Shown here piece by piece: positions 42,674 through 52,423 of a stretch of 64,000 nucleotides of DNA. This stretch comes from Notospermus geniculatus (Eukaryota > Nemertea > Pilidiophora > Heteronemertea > Lineidae), in NCBI GenBank assembly GCA_002633025.1, contig NMRB01000205.1:171744-235743 (forward strand), given 5' to 3'. Numbering within the stretch: the first letter of the stretch is position 1; each line of letters starts with the position of its first letter. The position numbers and the translations under genes were made by a program. The notes below the pieces were generated by a model. The model was not told the origin of the DNA and did not search any database. It was given only the letters and a program-made list of their open reading frames with translations.

Positions 42674-43226
42674 CTGGGGGCTACCTATGCCGACTTTATT
42701 GACGCTCTTTGAAAACAAGCGTCCTAACATATTCATGACAAAAAGTAACAAACTGATGTTAACGAAATGTTTTAGCTACAACCTTTAGGCTCCCGTTCTG
42801 TGAAAGAATTGTTCATTTTGACTAATTACGATGGAGTTAATTAAGTTATAACAGGTTGTCAAAATTTGAGTTCGCAAACAATTTTGCAGACTTGGGATGC
42901 GACACATCAGTTTCCCACATAGTCTGTAAGGTACAGGCCTGATGCCTGCAGGGCGTAACGATCCGTTTTTTACGAAAGTACTTTCCGTTTAATTGGTATA
43001 AACTAATTAATGCCAAAAAAGGGCTCTATTTACAGTTTTTGAAATATTTCATATTCCCGACCAACTATTCAAAAAAGGCGATCGTGTTGCCCTAGAATGC
43101 ACATATGGCAATAACATCCAAAAGAAATTTTTCAAATATATGCGTCCACAAATGAGAAAACTTGTTTTGCAAATTTGAAAAATTCCATACCACTCGCCAG
43201 TTACTTCTTTGTTATGTAGATTTGCA
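42674..43226. other. no recognisable feature
   Basis: This is plain sequence up to the assembly gap. Confidence 0.35.
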
Positions 43227-43530
43227 NNNNNNNNNNNNNNNNNNNNNNNNNNNNNNNNNNNNNNNNNNNNNNNNNNNNNNNNNNNNNNNNNNNNNNNNNN
43301 NNNNNNNNNNNNNNNNNNNNNNNNNNNNNNNNNNNNNNNNNNNNNNNNNNNNNNNNNNNNNNNNNNNNNNNNNNNNNNNNNNNNNNNNNNNNNNNNNNNN
43401 NNNNNNNNNNNNNNNNNNNNNNNNNNNNNNNNNNNNNNNNNNNNNNNNNNNNNNNNNNNNNNNNNNNNNNNNNNNNNNNNNNNNNNNNNNNNNNNNNNNN
43501 NNNNNNNNNNNNNNNNNNNNNNNNNNNNNN
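43227..43530. other. assembly gap (N run)
   Basis: Unknown sequence separates the two copies of the segmental duplication. The frames of 108-144 codons crossing it are artefacts. Confidence 0.99.
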
Positions 43531-43954
43531 GTTGAGAGGATATTGGTGTTATTTGTCATTATTTTCATGAAAGGCAAAGGATATAAACAAATGTAACCTT
43601 ATAAATACAAAGTATACAATGTATTTAACATGTGTTGTAAACGGCATTTTAAGGACTTGTGTATTTCTACTACTTTAATGACATTTTGCAAAGGTCTTTT
43701 GTTTCAGTTGAAATAACGGGAAATTCGCCAATTTTTCATTCTTATAATCTAGTTTAACCTCTTAACTAATCACCCTGTGAAAATGGGTTTTGTCACTTTA
43801 TTATAAATAATCAAAAATTTATTTGGGACAATTCAACCTTAAGTATACAGCCCCTTTTGGAAAAAAATAAAAATTTTATTTTCTTATTTTTTTATTTTAT
43901 TTTTTTATTATATATTTTAATTTTTTTATTTTTTTATTTTTAAATAAAAATTTT
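43531..43954. other. AT-rich low-complexity DNA
   Basis: The region ends in a long T/A-rich tract (about 43860-43965) of TTTTATTTTTTTA units. No gene is present. Confidence 0.6.
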
Positions 43955-44112
43955 ATTTTTTTACAATTTCTCCTGTCCGCCGATTCATTTAACCCGAAAA
44001 CTAAAAGAAAGAAATATTTTCCTTTATTTTTTTCTGAACGCCGCCCAGAACATCCGGGCCCGAAAGTGCCTTTTCGCAAAAGGTACACCTAACCGACGTA
44101 ATCTCAGGCAAT

Positions 44113-44238
44113 ATTAGGGAGGTTTCGCAAGCGCCCGGTTAGGCCATACGACGACGTTTATCTATTGTTTGGGTATACCCACACAATAGATAAACGTCGT
44201 CGTAGGGCCTAACCGGGCGCTTGCGAAACCTCCCTAAT
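44113..44238. mobile_element. 126-bp foldback ATTAGGGAGGTTTCGCAAGC, copy 1
   Basis: It is almost perfectly self-complementary from ATTAGGGAGGTTTCGCAAGC to GCTTGCGAAACCTCCCTAAT. Copy A of the duplication reads CAGGCAATAATGCCAATCC at this point, so the site without it is known. Near-identical copies are at 48819-48941 and 53285-53410. Confidence 0.9.
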
Positions 44239-44887
44239 GCCAATCCTCGCTTGCAGTTTTGTGTGTTATGCATTGAGTACGTTGCTCAAAACTGCTCAAA
44301 TATCATGGTCACATTTAAATAAAAAATAATTATTTTCTGTCATCCCATTGAAATATTGCCATTGAAATTGTTGAGAAATGTGAAAGGTCCCAAAATTAAT
44401 TTTTTTCTTCTTCTGCCCTCCTCAAATATTTCTCCTAAAAAAACTCGAGAAACGAGGAATAAAAAAAGTCTGGCCTTACAGAGGAAAAACTCACTTGAGA
44501 GGGGAATAAGCCTGGCCAATTGCAACAATTCAGATAAGCGGCTGATCCACTTTTGCGATTTTGGTCAGCGGTACGCCGGCGACGGGCTTGCGTTCAGGTT
44601 GCGGCGATCACCTCCGGCTGACCGCAGGGAAACGAGCAGTAACACCGCCGCAGTCGATCAGGTGTTGCGGCATTATCGCCGGCAGGACTCGGCAAAAATC
44701 GCTACCGGCTATGGAAATCCTTGCCGGCGGTGATATCAAACGTGTTTGATTTTGTCGCAGACGCAAGCCCGCCGTAGGCCTCGCTGCAGTTTCTCATCCA
44801 ATCAGACCAAGCAATTTCTTCACGTGACTTCATTGCATAGAATGTATATATATGTCGCGCAGTATGGCACAGGGGAAGTCAATGTTA

Positions 44888-45375
44888 AGCCCCGTTTATA
44901 CAGAGCACGGTTTGCGGCGGTTACGGCCTCCGGAACGGGAATGCGGCTTGTCGTTCCAACAGGATACGGTGAACGGGCACGGTTTTCTCGACGGCAGCGA
45001 ATCGTGATAATCTCCTTCTTCACGTGGTATTACATGTAAAACAGTCCGCTGATTGGTCCAGGACCGTCCAGCGTTGCGGCGACCGTAGAGGAATTGCTCT
45101 GGAGGCATTTAATGCGGATGTCAGGTCACACTGCGATTGCCTGCGCTACGACGGAACAGTCGGCATCAAGTGTCGCAAGCACGGTCAGGTCACAAAAACT
45201 CCATCGCAAGGTCGACCTGACATCCGCATAATGCGGCGCGGCGTCCGGGCACCGGAACGGCGAGTGCGGTGGCCGCGCTCTGTATAAACGGTTATAAGAA
45301 AATACATTGAGGCATTCTGGACGGAAAACGCACACCGGATGCCGGACCGCAAACCGTGCTCTGTATAAACGGGGC
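44888..45375. mobile_element. foldback element AGCCCCGTTTATACAGAGC
   Basis: It runs from TTA (44885-44887) to TTA (45376-45378). The ends AGCCCCGTTTATACAGAGC and GCTCTGTATAAACGGGGC pair. Inner arms pair TGCGGATGTCAGGTC with GACCTGACATCCGCA. The segment is absent from copy A of the duplication. Confidence 0.85.
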
Positions 45376-45378
45376 TTA

Positions 45379-45529
45379 AGCTGGTTTTCCACGAGACGTT
45401 TGCGGACGCGGAATAGGAGGCTGGCGCGGGTGCGGGTGAATTAGCTAATGGGAAATACGCTGGATATATATTTTCTACCCGCGTCCGCCTCCTATTCCGC
45501 GCCCGCAAACGTCTCGTGGAAAACCTGCC
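45379..45529. mobile_element. foldback MITE AGCTGGTTTTCCACGAGACG, abutting the previous
   Basis: It lies between TTA (45376-45378) and TTA (45530-45532). AGCTGGTTTTCCACGAGACG pairs with CGTCTCGTGGAAAACCTGCC, and AATAGGAGG with CCTCCTATT. Copy A has a single GTTAGTGTG here, so two different elements used the same triplet. Confidence 0.85.
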
Positions 45530-45613
45530 TTAGTGTGTTTTTTGCTGAAGATAAGCCAAAGGACAGGATTGCGTCCACTTTTCTTCTGGTATGGATTATC
45601 CATCGATGGTTTA

Positions 45614-46116
45614 ACAATACTTCGCGTGTTAGTCATCCCAATGCCTGTGAAAACCGCTCCGCCCGCCGCAAACCGCGGCCGAATCCGCTGTTAGTAGTGG
45701 AAACGAGGCTTTGTTCGTCTGCGTGCACCTAGCTGTTCAGCAGTGTAGGCAGATACAACAGTCGACTTTACGGCGCCGCACGGCCAACGAAAGCCCTGAC
45801 AGCGAGTTCCCAGTTTTCAGAAGACAGACTCACACGTTTATCCACCGACATCAGTTATCGACGTCGACGTACCGTACCCTGGAAAACCATAAGTCATTCC
45901 GTATGAATGACTCGGATATAACAAAGTGCGAAATTAACTATCTCTTACAACTCACTTTATTTGTTCTCAGCTGAACTGCACATATCAAAGGTGAAAGATC
46001 TTTGTTCGTTATGAGTTACTCGGATAGCAGTGGAGTCTTGATGAAATAGAATACATGACTCTATGTGTACACCCGTGTTCATAAGTGAATGCCCACCTTT
46101 TTTCCGAAATACTTCT
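45614..46116. other. no recognisable feature
   Basis: No repeat or gene is supported. Confidence 0.35.
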
Positions 46117-46300
46117 TTAAATACTTCTAAAGCAACATTTTCCAATGAATAATCTTGAGCCATTGGCTGGTATTCATAAAAGTTAGCAAATGCTTTTGCT
46201 TAAAATTTGCACAGGTCCAATGTAAATGTACTACAAAACTTGAAGTAAAAGCATTTGCTAGCTTTTATAAATATCAGCCAGTAGGAGATCTTTTAAAGGG
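46117..46300. repeat. local duplication unit R1 containing a small foldback
   Basis: Its left part reads AAAGCAACATTTTCCAATG, AATAATCTTGAGCCA. The foldback at 46167-46280 pairs CTGGTATTCATAAAAG with CTTTTATAAATATCAGCC. It repeats as R2 at 46926-47615. A relative of the foldback is at 61155-61249. Confidence 0.8.
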
Positions 46301-46676
46301 ACTAGGAAATTTTTTTCAAGCTTCGGTTATTACAAAATGCTAGTCTTTCATGATAAATTCCCACCGTCAATTCACTTTTTCAATTAAGTGTTAATTACTG
46401 GCACGCAGACAAATCAGTCATCACCACACCATGGAGAATTCACCACGTCACTGGGAACCTCTCGCTGTATGTTTTGTATGGAGCGAGCTTGTACTCTATT
46501 ATGTTGATTAGGTTCCCAGTGACGTGGTGAATGCTCCATGGTGTGGTGATAACTGATTTGTCTGGGTGCCAGTAATTAACAGTTAATTGAAAAGTGAATT
46601 GACGGTGGAAATTTATCATGAAAGACTAGCATTTTGTAATAACCGAAGCTTGAAAAAATTTTCCTAGTCCCTTTAA
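46293..46676. mobile_element. TTAAAGGGACTAGG foldback, copy 2 (complete)
   Basis: This 384-bp nearly perfect hairpin runs from TTAAAGGGACTAGGAAATTT to TTCCTAGTCCCTTTAA. It shares every block with 9510-9827, which gives the full structure of that gap-truncated copy. Confidence 0.85.
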
Positions 46677-46929
46677 AGGGAGGCGCCACTCATTGTTAAT
46701 TTTTGATTTTTTTTCAATCCATGGAGACTATTGCCATGAGTTGTGATGTCACTAGTGTCAATAGGCTGACGACCTTTGTAGTGAATGAGCTAATGCTGTG
46801 ACTGCTTAATCCTATTGGTTGTTCCTTCATAAATATGCAGATAAATGTTGCAGATATCAATGAATTTGAATGTATTAACGATAGTTCAAAAATTCAGAAT
46901 TTCACACAATGAGTGGAGTCTCCCTTTAA
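46674..46929. mobile_element. TTAAAGGGAG.CTCC element, copy 3 (internally deleted)
   Basis: It directly abuts the previous element, sharing TTTAAAGGG. The ends GGGAGGCGCCACTCATTGT and ACAATGAGTGGAGTCTCCC pair. It lacks the TGAGCACATATGACATCACA block found in 31519-31830 and 33394-33823. Confidence 0.8.
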
Positions 46930-47615
46930 ATACTTTTAAAGCAACATTTTCCAATGAATAATCTTGAGTCAATGGCTGGTATCATAAAGGAATCAACCAT
47001 AAAGGTTTAACTGCGAACGATGAGCTTACTGAGGGATACACTTCATGTGTTGCCACCAGATGTCTCTCACTGCCTGAAATTTGGCTTTACGTAATAGGCA
47101 GGAGCTTCAACTTTTTTGTGGTGAAGGGGTACATGAACCTGCCAACTTGATGCTTTGAATTCCATTTCTGAGGATAACAAGGCTATTTGCAGCACAATTA
47201 GTGTTCCACGTGCAAATGTACGTGAGCCTATATGTATTCAAATGTACACAGATGACCCTGCGCTCACATCGTTCGTGGGGTTCTCATTAATTCAGTTCTT
47301 TTGTATCATAAGATCAACTAGTGGGAATTTGAACAAAATTTGCAGTAAACGTGCACAAGGGTCTCTCCTATCATATGGAAGAGTCAGAATGCAAATCTGT
47401 TGAGGTTTAAATGGATACTGTCCACATTCATAAAATGCTAAATTTGTAACTTGAACCTTTATGGTTGATTCCTTTATGCTGGTATTCATAAAAGTTAGTA
47501 AATGCTTTTACTTAAGATTTGCACAGCAGTGCCCAATGTAAATGTACTACAAAATTTAAAGTAAAGGCATTGCTAGCTTTTATAAATATCAGCCAGTAGG
47601 AGATCTTTTAAAGGG
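46926..47615. repeat. local duplication unit R2, interrupted
   Basis: It has the same content as R1, but it is split after GGCTGGTAT by the 496-bp element at 46983-47478. Its right part (47480-47594) contains the small foldback with scattered changes. Confidence 0.8.
46983..47478. mobile_element. hAT-like non-autonomous element, 7-bp target repeat
   Basis: The ends CATAAAGGAATCAACCATAA and TTATGGTTGATTCCTTTATG form an inverted repeat continuing to AAAGGTT. CTGGTAT occurs immediately on each side (46976-46982 and 47479-47485), while R1 has it once. A 7-8 bp duplication suggests hAT-type insertion. The 82-codon frame inside resembles no transposase I know. Confidence 0.75.
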
Positions 47616-47779
47616 ATCCTATATGCAGCTATCTGTTTGGCTCACATCAGTGCGGTTACTTCATCACAGGTGGCGCTAGCAATTGACAACCTTAGGTTCT
47701 GGCGCAAATGTTGATGTTTTGTGTATTTTACTTGCAGTACATGTCAGAGTTAGATTCTCATGTCAACCGATCCAAGATA

Positions 47780-47895
47780 CAGAATAGCACAAAATTGACA
47801 CACAAAATGATAATAAGGAAGAAGTCAATCTCCAGAATTCACGAATTTTCGACCCCAACCGGGGTCTTTTTCAAGTGGAACTTTACAATCTGAAA
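47780..47895 (-). mobile_element. hammerhead element copy, minus strand, degenerate
   Basis: On the minus strand it reads CTTGAAAAAGACCCC-GGTT-GGGGTC-GAAAATTCGTGAATTC, then the family tail with CATTTTGTGTGTCAATTTTG. CTGANGA has decayed to CTTGAAAA. TCCA/TGGA could still form stem I. ACCGATC lies on both sides (47770s and 47920s), too short to call a target repeat. Confidence 0.55.
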
Positions 47896-47899
47896 CTCT

Positions 47900-48689
47900 A
47901 GAAAAGACGGTAGGAGATGACCGATCGGTATAATAAGCACACCAAAATGCCTATGGGGAGGCTGCCTGTATGGTCCCTTTTATAAAAAGTCCATACAAAA
48001 AAAATTTAAAAAAATGAAATAGCTGTGTTTATGGCCAAATTTTGAACTCCCCCCCCCCAAACAAGGTTGTTTGATTATTTCCAATTTACGATCTTAAAAG
48101 ATGCCCTGGTTGCCCGAGATTATGAGTATGATACAAAAATGTGGCCTAAAAATATTGATGGAAATATGGTGGGCATTCACTTATGAACAAGAGTGTACAT
48201 CTCCACGTATACATGTGTTTTACTTACATCTCAGTGATGTTTTAGTATGAATCATATTTGTAAAAATATTCGTGAGGAGAAAAACTTGAAACGTTCCCAT
48301 CCTATAAAGATATTCTCTCCATGCCCCCTTGTCTTTTTGTGATATAACCGTGTGTTATGATTCATACCCAAGATGAAAAAAAGGCTTATAACATTATAAG
48401 TATAAGTATACCATGTCGGGTCTGTTGGAAGTCTGAATATCAGGGTGTGCCATGCATTTTTGTTTGAATCTGTTCGCAAAGGAATTTACTGTCAAAAAGG
48501 GGTTGAAATCCCTTAGTTGACTGTAACACCAAATCTTTTCCTTCGAAGGGAAAAATTCCAGGGGGTGAATACAGCGAACAATCGGATTGGTGATTTATTT
48601 GGTTCAGCGTCATCGTGGCATACGATACCGCTGTGGCGTCTGCTGAAATCTGTGGCTCCGTGCTTTAGATTCAACCGCTCGGATCTACG
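47900..48689. other. no recognisable feature
   Basis: A C run at 48051-48058 is present. No gene or paired repeat was seen. Confidence 0.35.
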
Positions 48690-48998
48690 AAGTGGAAACG
48701 AAAGATAATTTTTTAAACTTCAAACTTTTTAAACTTTGAAATATGTATACATGTACACCGTAACTCTATCGGCCGAACGATATGCCGTACGCTAAAAGAC
48801 GCTCTTGCAGCAGGCGATATTAGGGAGGTTTCGCAAGCGCCCGGTTAGGCCATACGACGACGTTTATCTATTGTTTGGGTATACCCACACAATAGATAAA
48901 CGTCGTCGTAGGGCCTAACCGGGCGCTTGCGAAACCTCCCTGGTATTTGTGGTGCCAACCACTGCTTTGTATTTCGTTAGATTTGCGAAACCTCACTA
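48690..48998. mobile_element. TAGTGAGGTTT family copy, interrupted
   Basis: GTAACTCTATCGGCCGAACG, GACGCTCTTGCAGCAGG and, after the insert, TTTGTGGTGCCAACCA and GATTTGCGAAACCTCACTA match 55185-55432. It hosts the 48819-48941 foldback. Confidence 0.75.
48819..48941. mobile_element. 126-bp foldback ATTAGGGAGGTTTCGCAAGC, copy 2
   Basis: It is nearly identical to 44113-44238, including the central TTTGGGTATACCCACACAAT. The host family elsewhere reads GCAGCAGGGACATTTGTGGT, which gives the site without it. Confidence 0.9.
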
Positions 48999-49464
48999 AT
49001 ATGACATCACTGTGCGAGTAACCACCTAACCATGGTAATCTACAGTCCCTGATGCGCAGTAGAGCTTACGTCTTTCAACATTCACGAAATTTTCAGAAAC
49101 TTTGATGGCACTTTCATGATTGTGTAATTTAAAACATCCCTATGTATGCATACACCTGAGAGAGATTATTTTTCTAAAGTCTTTGATCCCGGGAGTCAAC
49201 GTGACATTTGCTCGCTGTATCACATACCAAAGGTACGGCGACAGGTGAGTAAGGCACTTGCCACTTGCTGGAAAAAAACACAAATGGTTATAGCAATCTG
49301 TGAAGTCGCCTTTGCTAAGAAAACTGACCTGGTCCATTCATAAATGCTTTATTTTTGCGGTAGCATAGCGGTGAAGCATCGCACATGGATACAGTAAGGT
49401 CGAGTGGCATAAAGTTATACGGTATACGGACACGCTGACGAGCAAAGGTTTCATGGTCATGAAC
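48999..49464. other. no recognisable feature
   Basis: No repeat or gene is supported. Confidence 0.35.
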
Positions 49465-49601
49465 CCTAGGCTTCATTTACATAGAAATATACGGTACACA
49501 AAAACGCCGGTTAACAAAGGCTTCAAATGGATTCACGACCGTGAAGCCATTGTTAAACGGCGTTTTCGTATACCGTATACTTCTATGTAAAGGAAGCCTA
49601 A
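49465..49601. mobile_element. foldback element 1 of a run of four
   Basis: CCTAGGCTTCATTTACATAG pairs with CTATGTAAAGGAAGCCTAAG; the inner AAACGCCGGTTAACAAAGGC is mirrored. The centre ATGGATTCACGACCGTGAAG is also found in element 4. Confidence 0.75.
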
Positions 49602-49820
49602 GGCCCCGATTACATAGAGCTATACGCTATTCGGTATTCGGTGTACGCTACAAAATTGGACATGCACAATACGAACAAAAAGCGAATAGCGTGCCCTCAG
49701 AATAGTTTAGTCTTATGTAAACCACTCATGGAAATAACCTTGCTCGATTCACACTATACGCGTGCCCTTCGAAACGTGCCTAGAATACCGAATAGCGTAT
49801 AGCTCCATGTAATTGGGGCC
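49602..49820. mobile_element. foldback element 2 of the run, TAA target repeat
   Basis: TAA is present at both edges (49599-49601 and 49821-49823). GGCCCCGATTACATAGAGCT pairs with AGCTCCATGTAATTGGGGCC, then TATACGCTATTCGGTATTC is mirrored. Confidence 0.8.
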
Positions 49821-49823
49821 TAA

Positions 49824-49975
49824 AGCCAAGCGCACATTTGCGACAAAACTCAATGCGTTAGGAGTGTCTGTTAAAATCGACTGACCTGGCTGAATGACGA
49901 GTCGACAGCGGTGGGCCAGTCGACTTTAAAAACACCCCTAACGCATTGAGTTTTGCCGCAAATGTGCGCTTGGCT
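49824..49975. mobile_element. foldback element 3 of the run
   Basis: AGCCAAGCGCACATTTGCG pairs with CGCAAATGTGCGCTTGGCT, and ACTCAATGCGTTAGG is mirrored. TAA lies on the left and TTA (49976-49978) on the right. Confidence 0.8.
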
Positions 49976-49978
49976 TTA

Positions 49979-50150
49979 GGCCCCTATTACATAGAATTAT
50001 ACGGTATACGAAAACGCCGGTTAACAAAGGCTTCAAATGGATTCGCGGCCGTGAAGCCAAGTCTTGTACTTGTATGGGAAGATTGACTCAATATTCATTC
50101 CAAACGGCCGTGTTATCGATACGTATCCGTCTTCGTATACGTTGTGGATC
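49979..50150. mobile_element. foldback element 4 of the run, right arm decayed
   Basis: GGCCCCTATTACATAGAATT, then ACGGTATACGAAAACGCCGG match element 1 internally. The right arm is only partly mirrored (CGTCTTCGTATACG near 50128-50141). Confidence 0.6.
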
Positions 50151-50373
50151 TAAAACTCTCTAACATTTGGCTGTTGAGATAAATAGCAGATGAAAGGGCC
50201 TCGAAAGGGTCAGTAGTCTTTCCCATGAATGTTTGTTTTCTTCATTTTTTTGCATGAAGTAAATTTAGCTCATATACACAAAGAAGGTGCCATATTTAAT
50301 ATCTCAACGACGCGATATTTTTTAAATCTGAATGGTAGCTTATAAAAATTGTTTATCAAAGCCGGAGATCCAG
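50151..50373. other. no recognisable feature
   Basis: This is short AT-rich spacer DNA. Confidence 0.35.
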
Positions 50374-50693
50374 TGTAACTCATCTTCGATAATCGAAGGC
50401 CGATCTGCTCACCACTGCGTTACATCGCACATCACCCTTCGAGAAATTGATCGGTCCGCGGCGAATCCGCTGCCTCTCAAAGAGGAGGCCAATCAGAACC
50501 GGTCTTGTAAAATTTGAATCGTGGTACAAATAGTGGTAGCCGAAGACCCGATATAAAGTGCAATATGATTGGTTGAACGGTAACGTTGGCATCGTGCCAA
50601 GATACACCGCGGACCGGTCTATTTCTCGAAGGGTGGTGTGCGATGTAACGCAGTGGTGAGCAGATCGGCCTCGATTATCGAAGATGGTGTAAC
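50374..50693. mobile_element. foldback element GTTACACCATCTTCGATAATC
   Basis: Arms at 50381-50461 and 50610-50686 pair at CATCTTCGATAATCGA, CCGATCTGCTCACCACTGCG and TTACATCGCACA.CACCC. The middle contains a hairpin CCTCTCAAAGAGG. It resembles no other copy in the window. Confidence 0.75.
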
Positions 50694-51430
50694 AGCGATT
50701 GTTGCTGACGTCAGGTTTGCGGTGGGTTTGCGGTGAGGGTGCGGTAGCTAAATGTGGACGATTTGTATAGATAGGTGATTGATGAACATGAAACTCTGAC
50801 ATAATAACTAAAAAAAGTCACGACCGGATTCGGCGGCAGTTTGCTATTTTTTGCTAATTTCTGTAACTTTTTTCCATTGCCGCAAGCGATCGCAAATCGT
50901 AGTGGTGGATTCCAGGGTTTCGTAGAGTGCGTTTTCACAAGCCTCTCCACGTGATTGTCCACTTTAACGTAGCGGTACGGACACCAACGTGTCGCATTAA
51001 TTAATCACAAAATTTCCTGGACATGACGCAAATTGAAGATCACTCTGTGACTGACCACTTAGTGGAGTGTGATATTTAAAGGTGTGCACACATTTGGCCC
51101 CGTGTTCGCCTTCCCACACTCGGCAGATGTTATGAATCAAAAGAAAAAAACGGTAGGAACTACATAAATTCAGCCTTTTCGTTCTTTCTGCCATAACGGT
51201 TTTTGATTTTGCCCACTCGTGTGGATTTCTGCGCCGTGCTGGCCTTTTGAGGAACAACGGTTTAAGGTAGGCGTTATCTGCTAAAATTCCGGTGGTAAAT
51301 TTCGTGGTTTCTGTGTTCGAAGTTAAAAAGAAACTTTTTATGCGAAGATAATTACTCGGCAATGTGTCCGCGAGGGCGTAAGTTCGTAAGTTCGACAGTT
51401 GGTCGAGTCACCAGTTTGCACTCTGACCAT
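50694..51430. other. no recognisable feature
   Basis: A 121-codon minus-strand frame (50997-51362) resembles no known family and has no splice support. Confidence 0.35.
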
Positions 51431-51581
51431 AGGGAGGTTTATAAATCACACGATAAACGTAAACGTTAACGACAACGTTATTTTTGTACCGAAAATGCAA
51501 TATAAAATCTGGTGAATGTGTAGTATGAAAAATAACGTTGTCGTAAAGTTTACGTTTATCGTTTGATTTGTAAACCTCCCT
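51431..51581. mobile_element. AGGGAGGTTTAGAAATC foldback, complete copy
   Basis: This 151-bp element runs from AGGGAGGTTTATAAATCAC to GATTTGTAAACCTCCCT, flanked by TA on both sides, as in Tc1/mariner-type MITEs. The arms carry ACGATAAACGTAAACGTTAACG. Related copies: 31288, 40593, 54881, 61424, 61470 and 63457. Confidence 0.85.
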
Positions 51582-51684
51582 ATTATCTCAAATTACATGT
51601 AATTATCTAGAAATCTTTCTGTAGAGACTGCGTGTTAAGTGTAAAGTCTGCTGAATAGGCCTACATCTGGCATGCACGGGGAAC

Positions 51685-51750
51685 GTTTTGGTGTAGTGCT
51701 GTAGCGTCAGACTCGAGAGCGAGACCGAAATGTTCGATTCCCTGCCGAGT
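51685..51750 (+). mobile_element. possible tRNA-derived SINE head
   Basis: The A-box-like TGGTGTAGTGC (51689-51699) and B-box-like TGTTCGATTCC (51731-51741) are 31 bp apart. The fit is weaker than for the other heads. Confidence 0.4.
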
Positions 51751-52423
51751 CGCCACATTCTCAACTAATCTGAAAGGATCAAGTAATGCAGTGACAGAGC
51801 CGCTCCTTGGGTTCCACCGAAAGATTTCGGAAGAGGCCGTGGTAAACATTTAAAGCACTTTGAGACTGGCGAACGCGCTATGTAAAAGCTTGGTATCATT
51901 ATTTGTTTTTGCAGAGAAATAGCAAAACATTTCAATGCATTTTTTGCCGGATCGACCCCTTTTAGCCTGTCTTGATTGGACTAGGCAAGCTATAGGAAGG
52001 CTGGGGTACACATTACCATCTTATTAGTTAGGGTTTAGGTGTGGGCCTAACTTTTACAAAAGTCCACGCAATACGTGCCATCTTATACGTAAGAAATTTT
52101 AACATGAAAACATCCATCACGAATGTCAGTTGATATTAGATAATTAGATAATTGATATTAAGATAATTAGATAAAAGAATAACGATATTTGAACTGATGA
52201 GATAGTTGAATAAAGAATCACGTGCCAGTTTTCAACGTCTCATAGTTTAAGAGATGTTTTTTGAAATTTCTTTCAAAGTGAAGAATCTTTTGGATACTAT
52301 GAGAATTTTAATAAGCTGATATTAGATGAATGCGATTGATAGGGAATCGTTGGTTTGGGAGGTGTCGATTTCAATTGGTGTAATCAACATGGGTATGGTG
52401 ACTGATTTCACTGATTCACTTTA
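51751..52423. other. no recognisable feature
   Basis: Short GATAATTAGATAATT direct repeats occur near 52135-52165. No gene is supported. Confidence 0.4.

Larger units (their letters stand above)
43955..45613. repeat. local segmental duplication, copy B
   Basis: It has the same backbone as 41430-42673, lengthened by insertions at 44113-44238, 44888-45375 and 45379-45529. It lacks both insertions of copy A. The two copies lie in direct orientation about 2.5 kb apart. Confidence 0.85.

Noticed and set aside
43162-43596. frames of 108-144 codons on both strands
   Set aside because: They consist mainly of unknown residues from the N run.
47770-47930. ACCGATC as a target repeat of the 47.8 kb hammerhead copy
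   Set aside because: It is only 7 bp and not adjacent to a definable element end.
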